Source: Alteromonadaceae bacterium XY-R5
Lineage (GTDB): Bacteria > Pseudomonadota > Gammaproteobacteria > Enterobacterales > Alteromonadaceae
Assembly (NCBI GenBank): GCA_001660395.1
Contig: LXWE01000002.1
Span: 806,001 to 870,000 of the forward strand
DNA: 64,000 bases
Direction: 5' to 3'
A program made the translations under genes and the position numbers. Below the pieces are notes generated by a model. The model did not search any database. It was not told the DNA's origin and worked only from the letters and a program-made list of their open reading frames with translations. Of this stretch, positions 35,517-45,030 are shown in pieces. Every line of letters starts with the position of its first letter. The first letter of the stretch is position 1.

Positions 35517-36167
35517 GTGTTTAAAGCAGTCATTTTCGATATGGACGGGTTGTTGATTGATTCGGAACCGTTGTGGGAAAGAGCCGAAACTGAAGTATTT
35601 AGCGCGCTTGGTGTGCAGATCACTCCAGAACTGAAGAAGCAAACCGCACATCGCACAACCGATGAAGTTACCGCGTTTTACTTTAATTTATTTCCCTGGC
35701 AGGGACCCTCACAGGCAGAAGTGGAACAGCGGGTAATTGATCGCGTAATTGAATTGGTTGAAGCAGAAGGAAAAGCGCTTCCAGGTGTATTTGCGTTACT
35801 GACCGCATTGCAAGATCGAAACATCCCGTTCGCACTTGCCACCAACTCAACACGTGAAATCATGCAGCGCACCTTAAAACACCTGGATGTGATTCATCTG
35901 TTTGCACATTTGTGCTGTGCTGATGACGTGGCTAAGGGGAAACCGGAACCTGATATCTATCTGCTGGCAGCAGACAAACTTGGCATGTCGCCGACAGCGT
36001 GTCTGGTGTTTGAAGATTCCGTGACCGGCATGACCGCAGGTCATAAAGCCGGGATGGCGGTAACCGTCGTCCCGGGTCGACAGGACCTGGATGACCCACG
36101 TTTCGATATTGCGCAATATAAGCTGAAAAGTCTGGAAGATGTCGACTTATCGCTTTTTTCCGCCTGA
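35517..36167 (+). CDS. hxpB: HAD-family sugar phosphatase, HxpB-like
   Basis: 216-residue haloacid dehalogenase-type phosphatase with motif I FDMDGLLIDSEPLW at residues 7-20, motif II ATNST, motif III Lys in GKPEPDIYLLA and motif IV VFEDSVTGMTA. Closest in pattern to E. coli HxpB (YniC), which dephosphorylates 2-deoxyglucose 6-phosphate and other hexose phosphates. GTG start with AGGAG upstream. The gene is complete and monocistronic by appearance. Confidence 0.88.
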   Translation: MFKAVIFDMDGLLIDSEPLWERAETEVFSALGVQITPELKKQTAHRTTDEVTAFYFNLFPWQGPSQAEVEQRVIDRVIELVEAEGKALPGVFALLTALQDRNIPFALATNSTREIMQRTLKHLDVIHLFAHLCCADDVAKGKPEPDIYLLAADKLGMSPTACLVFEDSVTGMTAGHKAGMAVTVVPGRQDLDDPRFDIAQYKLKSLEDVDLSLFSA

Positions 36168-36237
36168 ATTAGGTATTGAAGTTGCCGGGTGATACAAGCC
36201 TGCTAAGCTCTATAAAAAACGTTTCAGGACGACACGT

Positions 36238-36660
36238 ATGTTCAGAATTAAGCAGTTGGATCATCTTGTTCTTCGAGTCAAAAATCTGGATGCCATGATC
36301 GCATTTTACACTCAGGTGCTAGGGTGTGATTGGGAGCGGGTGGAAGAATCGTTAGGACTTTACCAATTGCGCGCTGGCAGTCCCCTGATTGACCTTATCC
36401 CCGAAGACAGTCCACTGGGTAAACAAAGTGCCGGCAATGCCAACGGTAGTGGCAAGAGTCTGGCGCATTTTTGTTTAAGCATCGATCCATTTGATGCCGA
36501 CCATCTTGCCACCTATCTGCACACTAAAGGCATCGAAGCTGGGGATGTGGATACCCGCTACGGGGCAGAAGGTTTTGGGCCTTCGTTGTATCTGAAAGAT
36601 CCTGAAGGCAACACAGTCGAACTGAAAGGCCCACCGCAATCTACCATCTACTATATTTAA
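36238..36660 (+). CDS. VOC-family (glyoxalase/bleomycin resistance fold) protein
   Basis: 140-residue vicinal-oxygen-chelate protein: QLDHLVLRVKNLDAMIAFYTQVLGCDWE at the N-terminus supplies the first metal His, LAHFCLSI the second, and YLKDPEGNTVELKGP the terminal Glu. The metal triad is therefore intact. Substrate unknown. AGGAC precedes the ATG. It lies downstream of hxpB in the same direction with a 70-base gap. Confidence 0.85.
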   Translation: MFRIKQLDHLVLRVKNLDAMIAFYTQVLGCDWERVEESLGLYQLRAGSPLIDLIPEDSPLGKQSAGNANGSGKSLAHFCLSIDPFDADHLATYLHTKGIEAGDVDTRYGAEGFGPSLYLKDPEGNTVELKGPPQSTIYYI

Positions 36661-36782
36661 ACGTTACGTCACGCGTTGTACAAACTTTGACGTAGAGTTG
36701 TATTCAGCCATGTGTTAGCGTGACGCTACAAGGCTAATTATTTTTTGCTAATCAATACGTTACTTTGCCTACGGGAGTCCTG

Positions 36783-37616
36783 ATGAACCTGAGCCGCCTG
36801 TTATGTTGTGTTTTGTTGTTGATATCGCCTGTATCGTTTGCCGCCTCTAAATCAGAGCTGATTGATCACTTCATTGATAAAACCGGTATGGCTGACATGG
36901 TGGCAACGTATCCAGAGCAAATTCAAGCACAAATGGACGACGATGCCTCAACGCCGTCTGAGCAGGCTATTCAGAAACGAGTGTTGACCTCCTTGCTGGG
37001 GGCTTACAGTGAAGAGCAGTCGGTTAATTACTTACGGGCGTATATTCACGAACACACCACCGAAGCTGAGTTAACCCAGATGCTGAATTGGTTAAATTCT
37101 GATTTGGGACAGGCCATTGTGGCAGCAGAATTAGAGACGACTACCGAAGCAGGGCAGCAAAAGCTTATGGCATATATCGGTCAGTTTGAGGAAAATCCGC
37201 CGGCGCCCGCGCGCATGGAACAGGTTAAGCAGTTGCTGATGAGCAGTCATATGCTTGAGTTGGCCATCAATATGCTCAATCAAACCGTTGTCGGTGTTTC
37301 TAAAAGTTTTAATCTCGCCCGTCCTGAAGCCGAGCGTTTAAGTGATACCGAAATGGATATCTACATCGCTGAGTTACAATCCCATCTGGCGGAACAGGTT
37401 CTGCCCATATTGCAACAACAGATAGTGCTAACATGCTTTTTTACCTACCAGTCATTTAGCGATGAGCAAATGCAGCAATACGTGGCGTTTATCGGCAGTG
37501 ATATTGGACAGCGTTATACAATGTTAAGTTATGCCGTTGTGCATGCGTTCACAGAAACGCTGGCAGATGGCATGGCTCAGCTTCAGGCTACCTATCTTCG
37601 GGCGGTACAGATTTAA
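36783..37616 (+). CDS. exported DUF2059-type protein
   Basis: Protein of about 277 residues with a signal peptide (MNLSRLLCCVLLLISPVSFA-A) and two related helical units. The second ends in a DUF2059-like pattern (LTCFFTYQSFSDEQMQQYVAFIGSDIGQRYTML) and the first has a similar LLGAYSEEQSVNYLRAYI...LNSDLGQAIV, suggesting an internal duplication. The start at 36783 is set by GGGAG five bases upstream. Probably periplasmic; function unknown. Confidence 0.75.
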   Translation: MNLSRLLCCVLLLISPVSFAASKSELIDHFIDKTGMADMVATYPEQIQAQMDDDASTPSEQAIQKRVLTSLLGAYSEEQSVNYLRAYIHEHTTEAELTQMLNWLNSDLGQAIVAAELETTTEAGQQKLMAYIGQFEENPPAPARMEQVKQLLMSSHMLELAINMLNQTVVGVSKSFNLARPEAERLSDTEMDIYIAELQSHLAEQVLPILQQQIVLTCFFTYQSFSDEQMQQYVAFIGSDIGQRYTMLSYAVVHAFTETLADGMAQLQATYLRAVQI

Positions 37617-38167
37617 CGATATGTGTCACCTTGGTCGACGGGTGTCAGGATGTTTAGAAATCAATGAAAGTTTGGTTGCTTAGTTTACCGTTTTATACAT
37701 TCCGCCTCTTTTAAAGGCATTACTACTTCTCATTCAGCCCAAGTTAATATAGATAACGTCATGATTTATAATGTATTGTTCGGGCTGCACGTACAGAATA
37801 AGTCTTTTGTAACTCAATACGTAATTCCAAACTTCATTGCATATTAATGCATAATTGTAAATATGATGTACTTATGTTTGTTGTGGTATTAAACTTCTAT
37901 TTGTGTGAGATAAGTAAGTTAATACCCTCCGGATTGATAATATTTTAATGTTTAATATTGTTAACTATTTCAGTGTAACTATTTGTTTTTAAATGTTTAT
38001 ATTCATTTCTTATTGGGGTTTTTGTAGAAAAAGATATTAATAAGTTACCCCTAAATTAAAAGTGGGCTTTGTCTGTATCTTCTATTTTTGGTATTCTCTG
38101 CGCCGGAATTTTATAGACGGTGGTTTTTACGCCGTTTTTTAACGATAACACTGGCCGGAAGAGACTG
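37617..38167. other. AT-rich gene-free region
   Basis: About 550 bases with no credible reading frame, noticeably AT-rich between 37740 and 38050. The only supported element is the promoter candidate at 38069-38097. No terminator, tRNA or repeat is evident. Confidence 0.6.
38069..38097 (+). promoter_or_regulatory. candidate sigma-70 promoter ahead of the cyo region
   Basis: TTGTCT (38069-38074) and TATTCT (38092-38097) separated by exactly 17 bases, just upstream of the small membrane protein that precedes cyoA. Found by eye; a start site has not been mapped. Confidence 0.4.
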
Positions 38168-38569
38168 TTGAAACTGACTTCTATTACCCGCTACATGCTG
38201 AAGAACCTGCTGCAAAGCCAGGTTATCTATGCCATTGGTAATGGCGTAGGGCGTTGTTGCTGGTTAGTCTCCCTCGCGATTTTAATCAATTTTGCCTTGC
38301 TGCTTTGTGGGGTGAAATCTGACGCCAGTGATTTCATTATTTTGCAATTGGATAATCAGCCGGTCGATCCCGCCTTTATGACCTTTGCTGCCATGCTCTT
38401 GTTTACGTCCTTATTAGTCAGAATCATTTGGTTGGGTTCTGACCAGCCCGCTTACAGAAGCCTAAACAGGAAATCACGTAGACCCATTTACTCCCAGACC
38501 GAATTTGAAGCTCGACCACTTGTGTTTAACGAACATGGTAGCCGAGCTCCACCATTAAGCGTGTGTTGA
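38168..38569 (+). CDS. small two-helix membrane protein upstream of cyo
   Basis: Protein of about 133 residues with two predicted membrane segments (CCWLVSLAILINFALLLCG and FAAMLLFTSLLVRIIWLG) and a basic C-terminal tail. I recognise no family. TTG at 38168 is favoured because GGAAGAG lies just before it; GTG at 38120 in the same frame is the alternative. The position between the promoter candidate and cyoA suggests a lead gene of the oxidase operon, but a link to oxidase assembly is conjecture. Confidence 0.5.
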   Translation: MKLTSITRYMLKNLLQSQVIYAIGNGVGRCCWLVSLAILINFALLLCGVKSDASDFIILQLDNQPVDPAFMTFAAMLLFTSLLVRIIWLGSDQPAYRSLNRKSRRPIYSQTEFEARPLVFNEHGSRAPPLSVC

Positions 38570-38590
38570 TGGTTGTTGTCCCCTTGTGTT

Positions 38591-38655
38591 GTTGCTACTG
38601 CTAGCAACGGGCGTGAGGGGGTACCGGCACGGGCATCTCGGTGTCAGTGCCGGTA
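38591..38655 (+). promoter_or_regulatory. two strong hairpins in the cyoA leader
   Basis: A perfect seven-base-pair hairpin GTTGCTA-CTGC-TAGCAAC at 38591-38608 and a perfect nine-base-pair stem TACCGGCAC / GTGCCGGTA at 38622-38655. Neither has a U tract, so they do not look like terminators. They lie about 105-170 bases upstream of the cyoA start and could stabilise or regulate the operon mRNA. Confidence 0.45.
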
Positions 38656-38761
38656 AAGCAGTTATCAGCATGCTTAATCTTTCCGGTATTTAGCCGGTCT
38701 TTGAGTGTCGTTCATTCGTGGACGGCAGGGTAGTAAACCTCTGGGTTATAGGAAGATTCCT

Positions 38762-39700
38762 TTGTTTATTCGTAACCTTAGTAAATTTGCTCTGATGGCA
38801 GCCGTGCTTGCATTAGCCGGTTGTGAAGGCGGAGTACTTGATCCGAAAGGACAGGTAGGTGTAGAAGAGAAGTGGCTGATTTTAGTCTCTACTGTTCTGA
38901 TGCTGCTGGTAGTCCTTCCTGTGATTGGGATGACCCTGTATTTCGCCTGGAAATATCGCGAAGGTCGTGACCATGAAATCTATGCTCCTAAGTGGGCACA
39001 CTCGACCAAAATCGAGACTGTGGTTTGGATTATTCCAATCATCATCGTATTGATTTTGGGTGTGATCACATGGCGCACCACTCACTCACTTGATCCTTAC
39101 AAACCATTGGAAGGTAAAGGTGAGCACTTAACTGTTGAAGTGGTTTCTTTGAACTGGAAATGGTTATTCATTTATCCAGAGCAAGGTATCGCGACAGTTA
39201 ATGAGTTGGTTTTCCCTGCGCACAAACCAGTACGTTTCAAGATCACCTCTGAAAGCACAATGAACTCGTTCTTCATTCCTCAATTGGGTAGCCAAATCTA
39301 TTCAATGGCAGGCATGGAAACCAAACTGCACTTGATTGCTGACGAACCGGGCGTTTACGACGGCTTCTCTGCAAACTACAGCGGTGCTGGTTTCACCGGA
39401 ATGCAGTTCAAAGCGACGGCGACTGAAACCCCTGAAGATTTTGATGCTTGGGTTGCCAAAGTTAAACAGCAAGGTTCGTCTTTAACCAAAGCAAGCTATG
39501 CCAAATTGGCAGAGCCTACTGAGTACCACCCAATTGAGTACTTCGGTACCGTTGAAGACCAGCTGTTCCATTCAGTTGTGATGAAGTATATGGCTGATCA
39601 CGGTGCAATGGATTATTACAGCAAACCTGCGAACGCTGTTGAAGGCGACGCTAGCAGACCTGCAAAGTCAGCCCATCATCACGCGGAGGCTGAGGAGTAA
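38762..39700 (+). CDS. cyoA: cytochrome o ubiquinol oxidase subunit II
   Basis: Lipoprotein subunit of about 312 residues of the bo3-type quinol oxidase: lipobox LAGC near residue 21, two membrane helices, then a cupredoxin domain without the CuA ligands, as expected for a quinol enzyme. Segments [23 protein letters not shown] and [18 protein letters not shown] closely follow E. coli CyoA. The start is TTG at 38762 behind AGGAAG, giving a family-like length; GTG at 38705 would add 19 residues before the signal. First gene of cyoABCDE. Confidence 0.93.
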   Translation: MFIRNLSKFALMAAVLALAGCEGGVLDPKGQVGVEEKWLILVSTVLMLLVVLPVIGMTLYFAWKYREGRDHEIYAPKWAHSTKIETVVWIIPIIIVLILGVITWRTTHSLDPYKPLEGKGEHLTVEVVSLNWKWLFIYPEQGIATVNELVFPAHKPVRFKITSESTMNSFFIPQLGSQIYSMAGMETKLHLIADEPGVYDGFSANYSGAGFTGMQFKATATETPEDFDAWVAKVKQQGSSLTKASYAKLAEPTEYHPIEYFGTVEDQLFHSVVMKYMADHGAMDYYSKPANAVEGDASRPAKSAHHHAEAEE

Positions 39701-39702
39701 TC

Positions 39703-41694
39703 ATGTCGTTTTTAGGAAAACTTTCCATTGATGCCGTACCGTATCATGAACCTATTATCATGATTACGTTGGCAGTTGTCGGTATTGTTGGTCTGGTCGT
39801 TGCGGCCCTGGTCACTAAATACCAAAAGTGGGGCATTTTATGGCGTGATTGGATCACGTCAATTGACCACAAACGCCTGGGTGTAATGTATATCATCCTG
39901 GCGCTGATCATGCTTGTACGCGGCTTCGCTGATGCCATTATGATGCGTACTCAGCTAGCAGCAGCAACGAATGGTGCAGAAGGTTATCTGCCACCAGAAC
40001 ACTACGACCAGATTTTCACTGCCCACGGCGTGATCATGATCATCTTTATGGCAATGCCATTTATGATTGGTCTGATGAACATCGTTGTGCCTCTGCAAAT
40101 CGGTGCCCGTGACGTTGCGTTCCCATTCCTGAACAACCTGAGCTTCTGGTTGACGGCTGGCGGTGCCATCCTGATCAACTTGTCTCTGGGTTTAGGCGAA
40201 TTCGCGAAAACAGGTTGGGTTGCTTATCCGCCGCTGTCTGGTCTGGAATACAGCCCGGGCGTTGGGGTTGACTACTATATTTGGGCATTGCAGATATCCG
40301 GTCTGGGAACCTTGTTAACAGGTGTTAACTTCCTGGTAACCGTGCTGAAGATGCGTGCACCTGGTATGAAACTGATGGATATGCCTATCTTTACGTGGAC
40401 CTGTACCTGGGCCAACGTACTGATCGCTGCCTCTTTCCCAATTCTGACTGCCGTACTGGCAATGCTGACATTAGACCGTTACCTGGACTTCCATTTCTTC
40501 ACGAATGAAGCCGGTGGTAACGCGATGATGTACATCAACCTGTTCTGGGCATGGGGACACCCTGAAGTATACATTCTGGTTCTGCCAGCATTCGGTATCT
40601 TCTCAGAAATCGTATCTACCTTTACTGGTAAGCGTCTGTTCGGTTACAAGTCCATGGTTTACGCAACTGCGTCTATCTCTATCCTGGGCTTCATCGTATG
40701 GCTGCATCACTTCTTTACTATGGGTTCAAGCGCCAACGTTAACGCGTTCTTCGGTGTGATGACCATGGTTATCGCGGTACCTACCGGGGTGAAACTGTTT
40801 AACTGGTTGTTCACTATGTACCGTGGTCGTCTGCGCATCAGTGTACCGATTCTGTGGACACTGGGCTTTATGGTGACGTTCTCTATCGGTGGTATGACTG
40901 GCGTATTGCTGGCTATCCCTGGTGCTGACTTCGTACTGCACAACAGCTTGTTCCTGATTGCTCACTTCCACAACACTATTATCGGTGGTGCGGTATTTGG
41001 TTACCTGGCTGGTTTCAGCTTCTGGTTCCCGAAAGCAATGGGCTTCAAACTGGATGAGCGTTGGGGTAAAGCGTCTTTCTGGTGCTGGTTAGTTGGTTTC
41101 TTTGTTGCCTTTATGCCTCTTTACGTGCTTGGCTTCATGGGTATGACGCGTCGTCTGAACCACACTAACAACCCTGAGTGGAACATCTGGTTGTACATCG
41201 CTGCTGCGGGTGCTGTGATCATTATGTTCGGTATCCTGTTCACTGTTATTCAGCTGTTTGTTAGCTTCAAGAACCGTGAGCAACTGAAGGATCACTCGGG
41301 TGACCCTTGGAATGGTCACACTCTGGAGTGGTCAACTGCGTCTCCTCCTCAGTACTACAACTTCGCTAAGATCCCACATGTTCACGACATCGATGCATGG
41401 ACTGACATGAAAGAAAAAGGTCTGGCGTACAAGATGGAAGAAAGCTACGCACCAATTCATATGCCAAAGAATACTCCAGCTGGCATCTTTATGAGTGCAG
41501 GTATCACCGCTTTCTGTTTTGCTATGATCTGGCACATCTGGTGGTTGGCAATCGTTGGTCTGGTTGGCGCGATTACAGTATTCCTGTTCCGTTGTTACAG
41601 CGATGACGTGGATTACTACGTACAACCTGAAGAGATTGTTGAGATTGAATCTGCGCACTTAGAAAGTGCCAAGAAAGAGGGTGTAACGGCATGA
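39703..41694 (+). CDS. cyoB: cytochrome o ubiquinol oxidase subunit I
   Basis: 663-residue haem-copper oxidase subunit I with about fifteen membrane helices. The CuB/haem ligands appear in WGHPEVYI (cross-linked His-Tyr region), LHHFFTMG (two His) and [12 protein letters not shown] (haem ligands). It oxidises ubiquinol, reduces oxygen to water and pumps protons. GAGGAG lies between the cyoA stop and this ATG, and cyoC overlaps its end by four bases. Length matches E. coli CyoB. Confidence 0.97.
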   Translation: MSFLGKLSIDAVPYHEPIIMITLAVVGIVGLVVAALVTKYQKWGILWRDWITSIDHKRLGVMYIILALIMLVRGFADAIMMRTQLAAATNGAEGYLPPEHYDQIFTAHGVIMIIFMAMPFMIGLMNIVVPLQIGARDVAFPFLNNLSFWLTAGGAILINLSLGLGEFAKTGWVAYPPLSGLEYSPGVGVDYYIWALQISGLGTLLTGVNFLVTVLKMRAPGMKLMDMPIFTWTCTWANVLIAASFPILTAVLAMLTLDRYLDFHFFTNEAGGNAMMYINLFWAWGHPEVYILVLPAFGIFSEIVSTFTGKRLFGYKSMVYATASISILGFIVWLHHFFTMGSSANVNAFFGVMTMVIAVPTGVKLFNWLFTMYRGRLRISVPILWTLGFMVTFSIGGMTGVLLAIPGADFVLHNSLFLIAHFHNTIIGGAVFGYLAGFSFWFPKAMGFKLDERWGKASFWCWLVGFFVAFMPLYVLGFMGMTRRLNHTNNPEWNIWLYIAAAGAVIIMFGILFTVIQLFVSFKNREQLKDHSGDPWNGHTLEWSTASPPQYYNFAKIPHVHDIDAWTDMKEKGLAYKMEESYAPIHMPKNTPAGIFMSAGITAFCFAMIWHIWWLAIVGLVGAITVFLFRCYSDDVDYYVQPEEIVEIESAHLESAKKEGVTA

Positions 41695-42314
41695 GTACTA
41701 TCCCTGCGAGTTTAAAACCTGGCAGTCATGCTGCTGACCACGGTCACGACGAACATCATCACGAAGGACACCAGTTATTCGGTTTCTGGGTTTACCTGAT
41801 GACCGACTGTCTGTTGTTTGCTTCATTCTTCGCAACCTACGCAGTGTTGTTCATGAACACTGCCGGTGGCGTGTCTGGTAAAGACATTTTTGAACTGGAC
41901 TTCGTAGCAGTTGAAACCGCGGCACTACTGTTAAGTAGTATCACCTTTGGTTTCGCTATGATTGCTGCTCATGCTCAGAAGAAAGGCGCGACACTGGCCT
42001 GGTTGTTGGTCACGTTTGCTTTCGGTGCTGTGTTTATCGGCATGGAAATCTACGAATTCCATCATCTGATCGTTCACGGAAATGGACCACAGACAAGTGC
42101 CTTCCTGACTGCCTTCTTCTCGTTGGTAGGTCTGCACGGATGTCACGTAACTGCGGGTCTGATCTGGATGGCTGTGATGATGATTGACGTTGCGAAAAAC
42201 GGTCTGCGTCCACGTACAGTGACGCGCCTGGGCTGCCTGAGCTTGTTCTGGCACTTCCTGGATATCGTTTGGATCTGCGTATTTACCGTAGTTTATCTGA
42301 TGGGAGCAATGTAA
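41691..42314 (+). CDS. cyoC: cytochrome o ubiquinol oxidase subunit III
   Basis: 207-residue subunit with five membrane helices and a His-rich N-terminus ([13 protein letters not shown]). Motifs [23 protein letters not shown] and the C-terminal [18 protein letters not shown] are typical of CyoC. It overlaps cyoB by four bases and shares one base with cyoD, so the operon is translationally coupled. Confidence 0.96.
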   Translation: MSTIPASLKPGSHAADHGHDEHHHEGHQLFGFWVYLMTDCLLFASFFATYAVLFMNTAGGVSGKDIFELDFVAVETAALLLSSITFGFAMIAAHAQKKGATLAWLLVTFAFGAVFIGMEIYEFHHLIVHGNGPQTSAFLTAFFSLVGLHGCHVTAGLIWMAVMMIDVAKNGLRPRTVTRLGCLSLFWHFLDIVWICVFTVVYLMGAM

Positions 42315-42670
42315 TGAGCCATAGCGATTCACATGCGTTTGAACACGGTCACGGTGACAGCCATGCAGCTGGTCACGGTGATGTGAAGTCTTATGTTATC
42401 GGCTTCGTATTATCAGTAATCCTGACTGTGATCCCGTTTTGGGCAGTAATGGACGGCGGACTTTCTAAAGGCGCTACTTTCGCAACTATCGTTGTGATGG
42501 CTATCGTACAGATTTGGGTTCACCTGAAGTACTTCCTGCACCTGAACTTTGTGACCGAAGATGGCAAAGCCAGCTCATGGTCATTCATTTTCAGTGCTTT
42601 AATTATCGTAATGGTAGTAGGCCTGTCGGTCTGGATCATCTACGAATCTAACGCGATGATGATGTACTAG
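42314..42670 (+). CDS. cyoD: cytochrome o ubiquinol oxidase subunit IV
   Basis: 118-residue subunit with three membrane helices (SYVIGFVLSVILTVIPFWAV, FATIVVMAIVQIWVHLKYFLHL, FSALIIVMVVGLSVWIIY) and an unusually His-rich N-terminus (HGHGDSHAAGHGD). The start is the ATG that overlaps the cyoC stop (TAATG); a longer frame begins inside cyoC and is rejected. Needed for CuB assembly in E. coli. Confidence 0.95.
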   Translation: MSHSDSHAFEHGHGDSHAAGHGDVKSYVIGFVLSVILTVIPFWAVMDGGLSKGATFATIVVMAIVQIWVHLKYFLHLNFVTEDGKASSWSFIFSALIIVMVVGLSVWIIYESNAMMMY

Positions 42671-42723
42671 CGCAAGCTAGTACATTACGCGGAAACTGGC
42701 TGATTGCAGGAGAGCCTAAGTAG

Positions 42724-43611
42724 ATGTTTCGACGTTATTTACAAGTAACCAAACCCGGTATCATCATGGGGAATCTGGTATCTGTGGCGGGGGGCTTTTT
42801 CTTAGCCGCCCGTGGCGATATCGACTGGTTCCTGATGGCCGCCACAGTCGTGGGGTTGTCGTTGGTGGTAGCGTCTGGTTGCGCCATCAATAACTGCATT
42901 GACAGGGACATTGATGCGAAAATGCAACGTACCCAAAAACGGGTAACGGTAACCGGTGAGATTTCGTTTTTGGCGGCATTTTCACACGGTATCGTACTAG
43001 GCGTTGTCGGGTTTGGACTTTTAGCCTTGTATACCACGCCTATGGCGGTGCTTTTCGCTGCCATTGGTTATGTGGTTTACGTAGGTATTTACAGCTTGTA
43101 CATGAAGCGTAATTCGGTCTACGGCACCTTAGTCGGTAGCCTGTCTGGCGCAGTGCCTCCTGTGGTGGGGTATTGTGCGGTAACAGGTACGTTCGACGCG
43201 GGCGCAGCTATTCTGCTGGTGATGTTTAGTTTGTGGCAAATGCCGCATTCTTACGCCATCGCTATTTTCCGTTATGACGATTACGCCGCGGCTAACATTC
43301 CTGTGTTGCCGGTCAAAGAGGGTATTGCCAAAGCCAAACTGCATATCGTGCTATATATCGCCGTGTATGCGCTGGTGACTATGCTATTGCCGATTAGCGG
43401 TTATACAGGCGTGGCCTTTATGGCTGTCGCTTGTACCACCAGTTTCTGGTGGCTGCTGATGGCACTTAAAGGCTATCGTCGTGATATCGAAGTAGAGCGC
43501 TGGGCCCGTAAGGTGTTCGCATTCTCTATTCTGAATATTACGATCCTCAGCATCACCATGGCACTGGACTATCATACGGTAGCTCCGCAGTTGGTTGCCT
43601 TTAACGGCTAA
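42724..43611 (+). CDS. cyoE: protoheme IX farnesyltransferase (heme O synthase)
   Basis: 295-residue UbiA-type prenyltransferase that farnesylates haem b to haem O for the bo3 oxidase. The Asp-rich motif [18 protein letters not shown] near residues 58-76 and the second loop [15 protein letters not shown] are intact; about nine membrane helices. GGAGAG precedes the ATG. Last gene of the cyo operon and followed by a terminator. Confidence 0.96.
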   Translation: MFRRYLQVTKPGIIMGNLVSVAGGFFLAARGDIDWFLMAATVVGLSLVVASGCAINNCIDRDIDAKMQRTQKRVTVTGEISFLAAFSHGIVLGVVGFGLLALYTTPMAVLFAAIGYVVYVGIYSLYMKRNSVYGTLVGSLSGAVPPVVGYCAVTGTFDAGAAILLVMFSLWQMPHSYAIAIFRYDDYAAANIPVLPVKEGIAKAKLHIVLYIAVYALVTMLLPISGYTGVAFMAVACTTSFWWLLMALKGYRRDIEVERWARKVFAFSILNITILSITMALDYHTVAPQLVAFNG

Positions 43612-43630
43612 TTGTTATCGATGTTAGATA

Positions 43631-43657
43631 AACGGCCCTGCGGGGCCGTTTTTATTT
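43631..43657 (+). terminator. rho-independent terminator of the cyo operon
   Basis: AACGGCCC-TGCG-GGGCCGTT stem followed by a T-rich tail, 20 bases after the cyoE stop. Confidence 0.88.
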
Positions 43658-43769
43658 TTTGGCGTTATTAATTACCCATTACTGGCATGTTCGTGCCTTG
43701 ACTTTGTTTAGGCATTAGCGCCAAATGGAAGCCTTTCAAATTTCGCCATTGTTCCTGCCAGGAGGCTAG

Positions 43770-44858
43770 ATGAGTGTTCGCCTGCAAGATGTTTGTATTG
43801 CGCGCCAGTCTGACACCCAGTCCTTTCGCCTGTCTAATGTAAGTATTGAGATTGAACCCGGCGAGTTTGTGGTGATTGTGGGGCCTTCCGGAGTGGGCAA
43901 AACCAGTTTGCTCAGAGCGATCGCCGGATTATTGCCAGTCGAAGTCGGCAATATTATGATTGCCGATGAAGCGGTGCAGGATAAACGCCCTGCAGATCGC
44001 AATATCGCCATGGTGTTTCAGCAGCATGGATTGTTCCCGCATATGACTGTGGCCCAAAACCTCGGCTTATCTTTACTGTTTAACAAGGCGAAAAAGACCG
44101 AGATCCAACAGCGCGTTGACCAGATCGCAGCATTGTTACAACTAACAGAGTTACTTGATGCGTACCCGCAAACCCTCTCTGGTGGACAAAAGCAACGTGT
44201 CGCGATTGGGCGAGCAATGCTGTCTAATCCAAAAGTGTTTTTGTTTGACGAGCCGCTGGTGAATCTGGATCCTACTTTACGCCGGCATATGCTCCGTGAG
44301 CTTAAGCAACTACATCAGCGTCTGGGAGCGACCAGTTTGTATGTCACCCATGACCAAAGTGAAGCGTTGGCATTGGCAGATAAGATCTTATTGTTGGATA
44401 CAGATGGTATCGTACAGTTTGCGTCGCCATCAGAGTGTTATAACCAGCCAGCTAATCAGTATATCGCTGAATTTCTGGGTGAACCGCCGATTAATTTGTT
44501 GCCGTTTGCGCATCCGTTTACTCAAACGTTTGGCACTTCTCAATCGGCTTATACCGATCCTTCAGCGCTCCCCATACTTTTTGGTATTCGTCCCCGTCAG
44601 GTCAAATTGCTCATAGACGGCGAGGGTGAAACAGTTGATATGGTCTGCCAGAAAGCCAGCGTAACGGCAATTAGTCAATTGGGCGAAGACGTTCTGATTC
44701 AGGCTTGCGTTGCAGGGATACATGAACCCGTGAGCTTGTTTTGCCAAGCGTCAACGCAATTGCCATCTTTACATCAGAAGGTTAGCCTGGGGTGGAGAAA
44801 AGCAGACATGTTACTGTTTGACCAGCAGGGGCGTCGTTTAGCACTCGCGCCTTGCTGA
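43770..44858 (+). CDS. orphan ABC transporter ATP-binding protein (CUT1/Fe-type)
   Basis: 362-residue ATPase with Walker A GPSGVGKTS, Q-loop MVFQQHGLF, signature LSGGQKQR, Walker B VFLFDEPLVNLD and H-loop YVTHDQSEA. A C-terminal TOBE-like regulatory region (residues 250-360) places it with MalK/FbpC/PotA importers. No permease or binding-protein genes adjoin, so its partners must be elsewhere or it works with the orphan binding proteins nearby (speculation). CAGGAGG precedes the ATG. Confidence 0.9.
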   Translation: MSVRLQDVCIARQSDTQSFRLSNVSIEIEPGEFVVIVGPSGVGKTSLLRAIAGLLPVEVGNIMIADEAVQDKRPADRNIAMVFQQHGLFPHMTVAQNLGLSLLFNKAKKTEIQQRVDQIAALLQLTELLDAYPQTLSGGQKQRVAIGRAMLSNPKVFLFDEPLVNLDPTLRRHMLRELKQLHQRLGATSLYVTHDQSEALALADKILLLDTDGIVQFASPSECYNQPANQYIAEFLGEPPINLLPFAHPFTQTFGTSQSAYTDPSALPILFGIRPRQVKLLIDGEGETVDMVCQKASVTAISQLGEDVLIQACVAGIHEPVSLFCQASTQLPSLHQKVSLGWRKADMLLFDQQGRRLALAPC

Positions 44859-45030
44859 AACCCGGCTAAATATCGAGCTGGCTATCTTCTTAGATCTCCT
44901 TTGTGTCTAGCGTGTTTTCTGGTCTATGCCCTTGTCAGGGTTAAAAATTCACTGTCACTCCTCAGATTCAGCGGCTATACTATGCGCCGCGTTTAAAAGC
45001 GAATTAATAAAATAAGTTAAAGGAAATATA

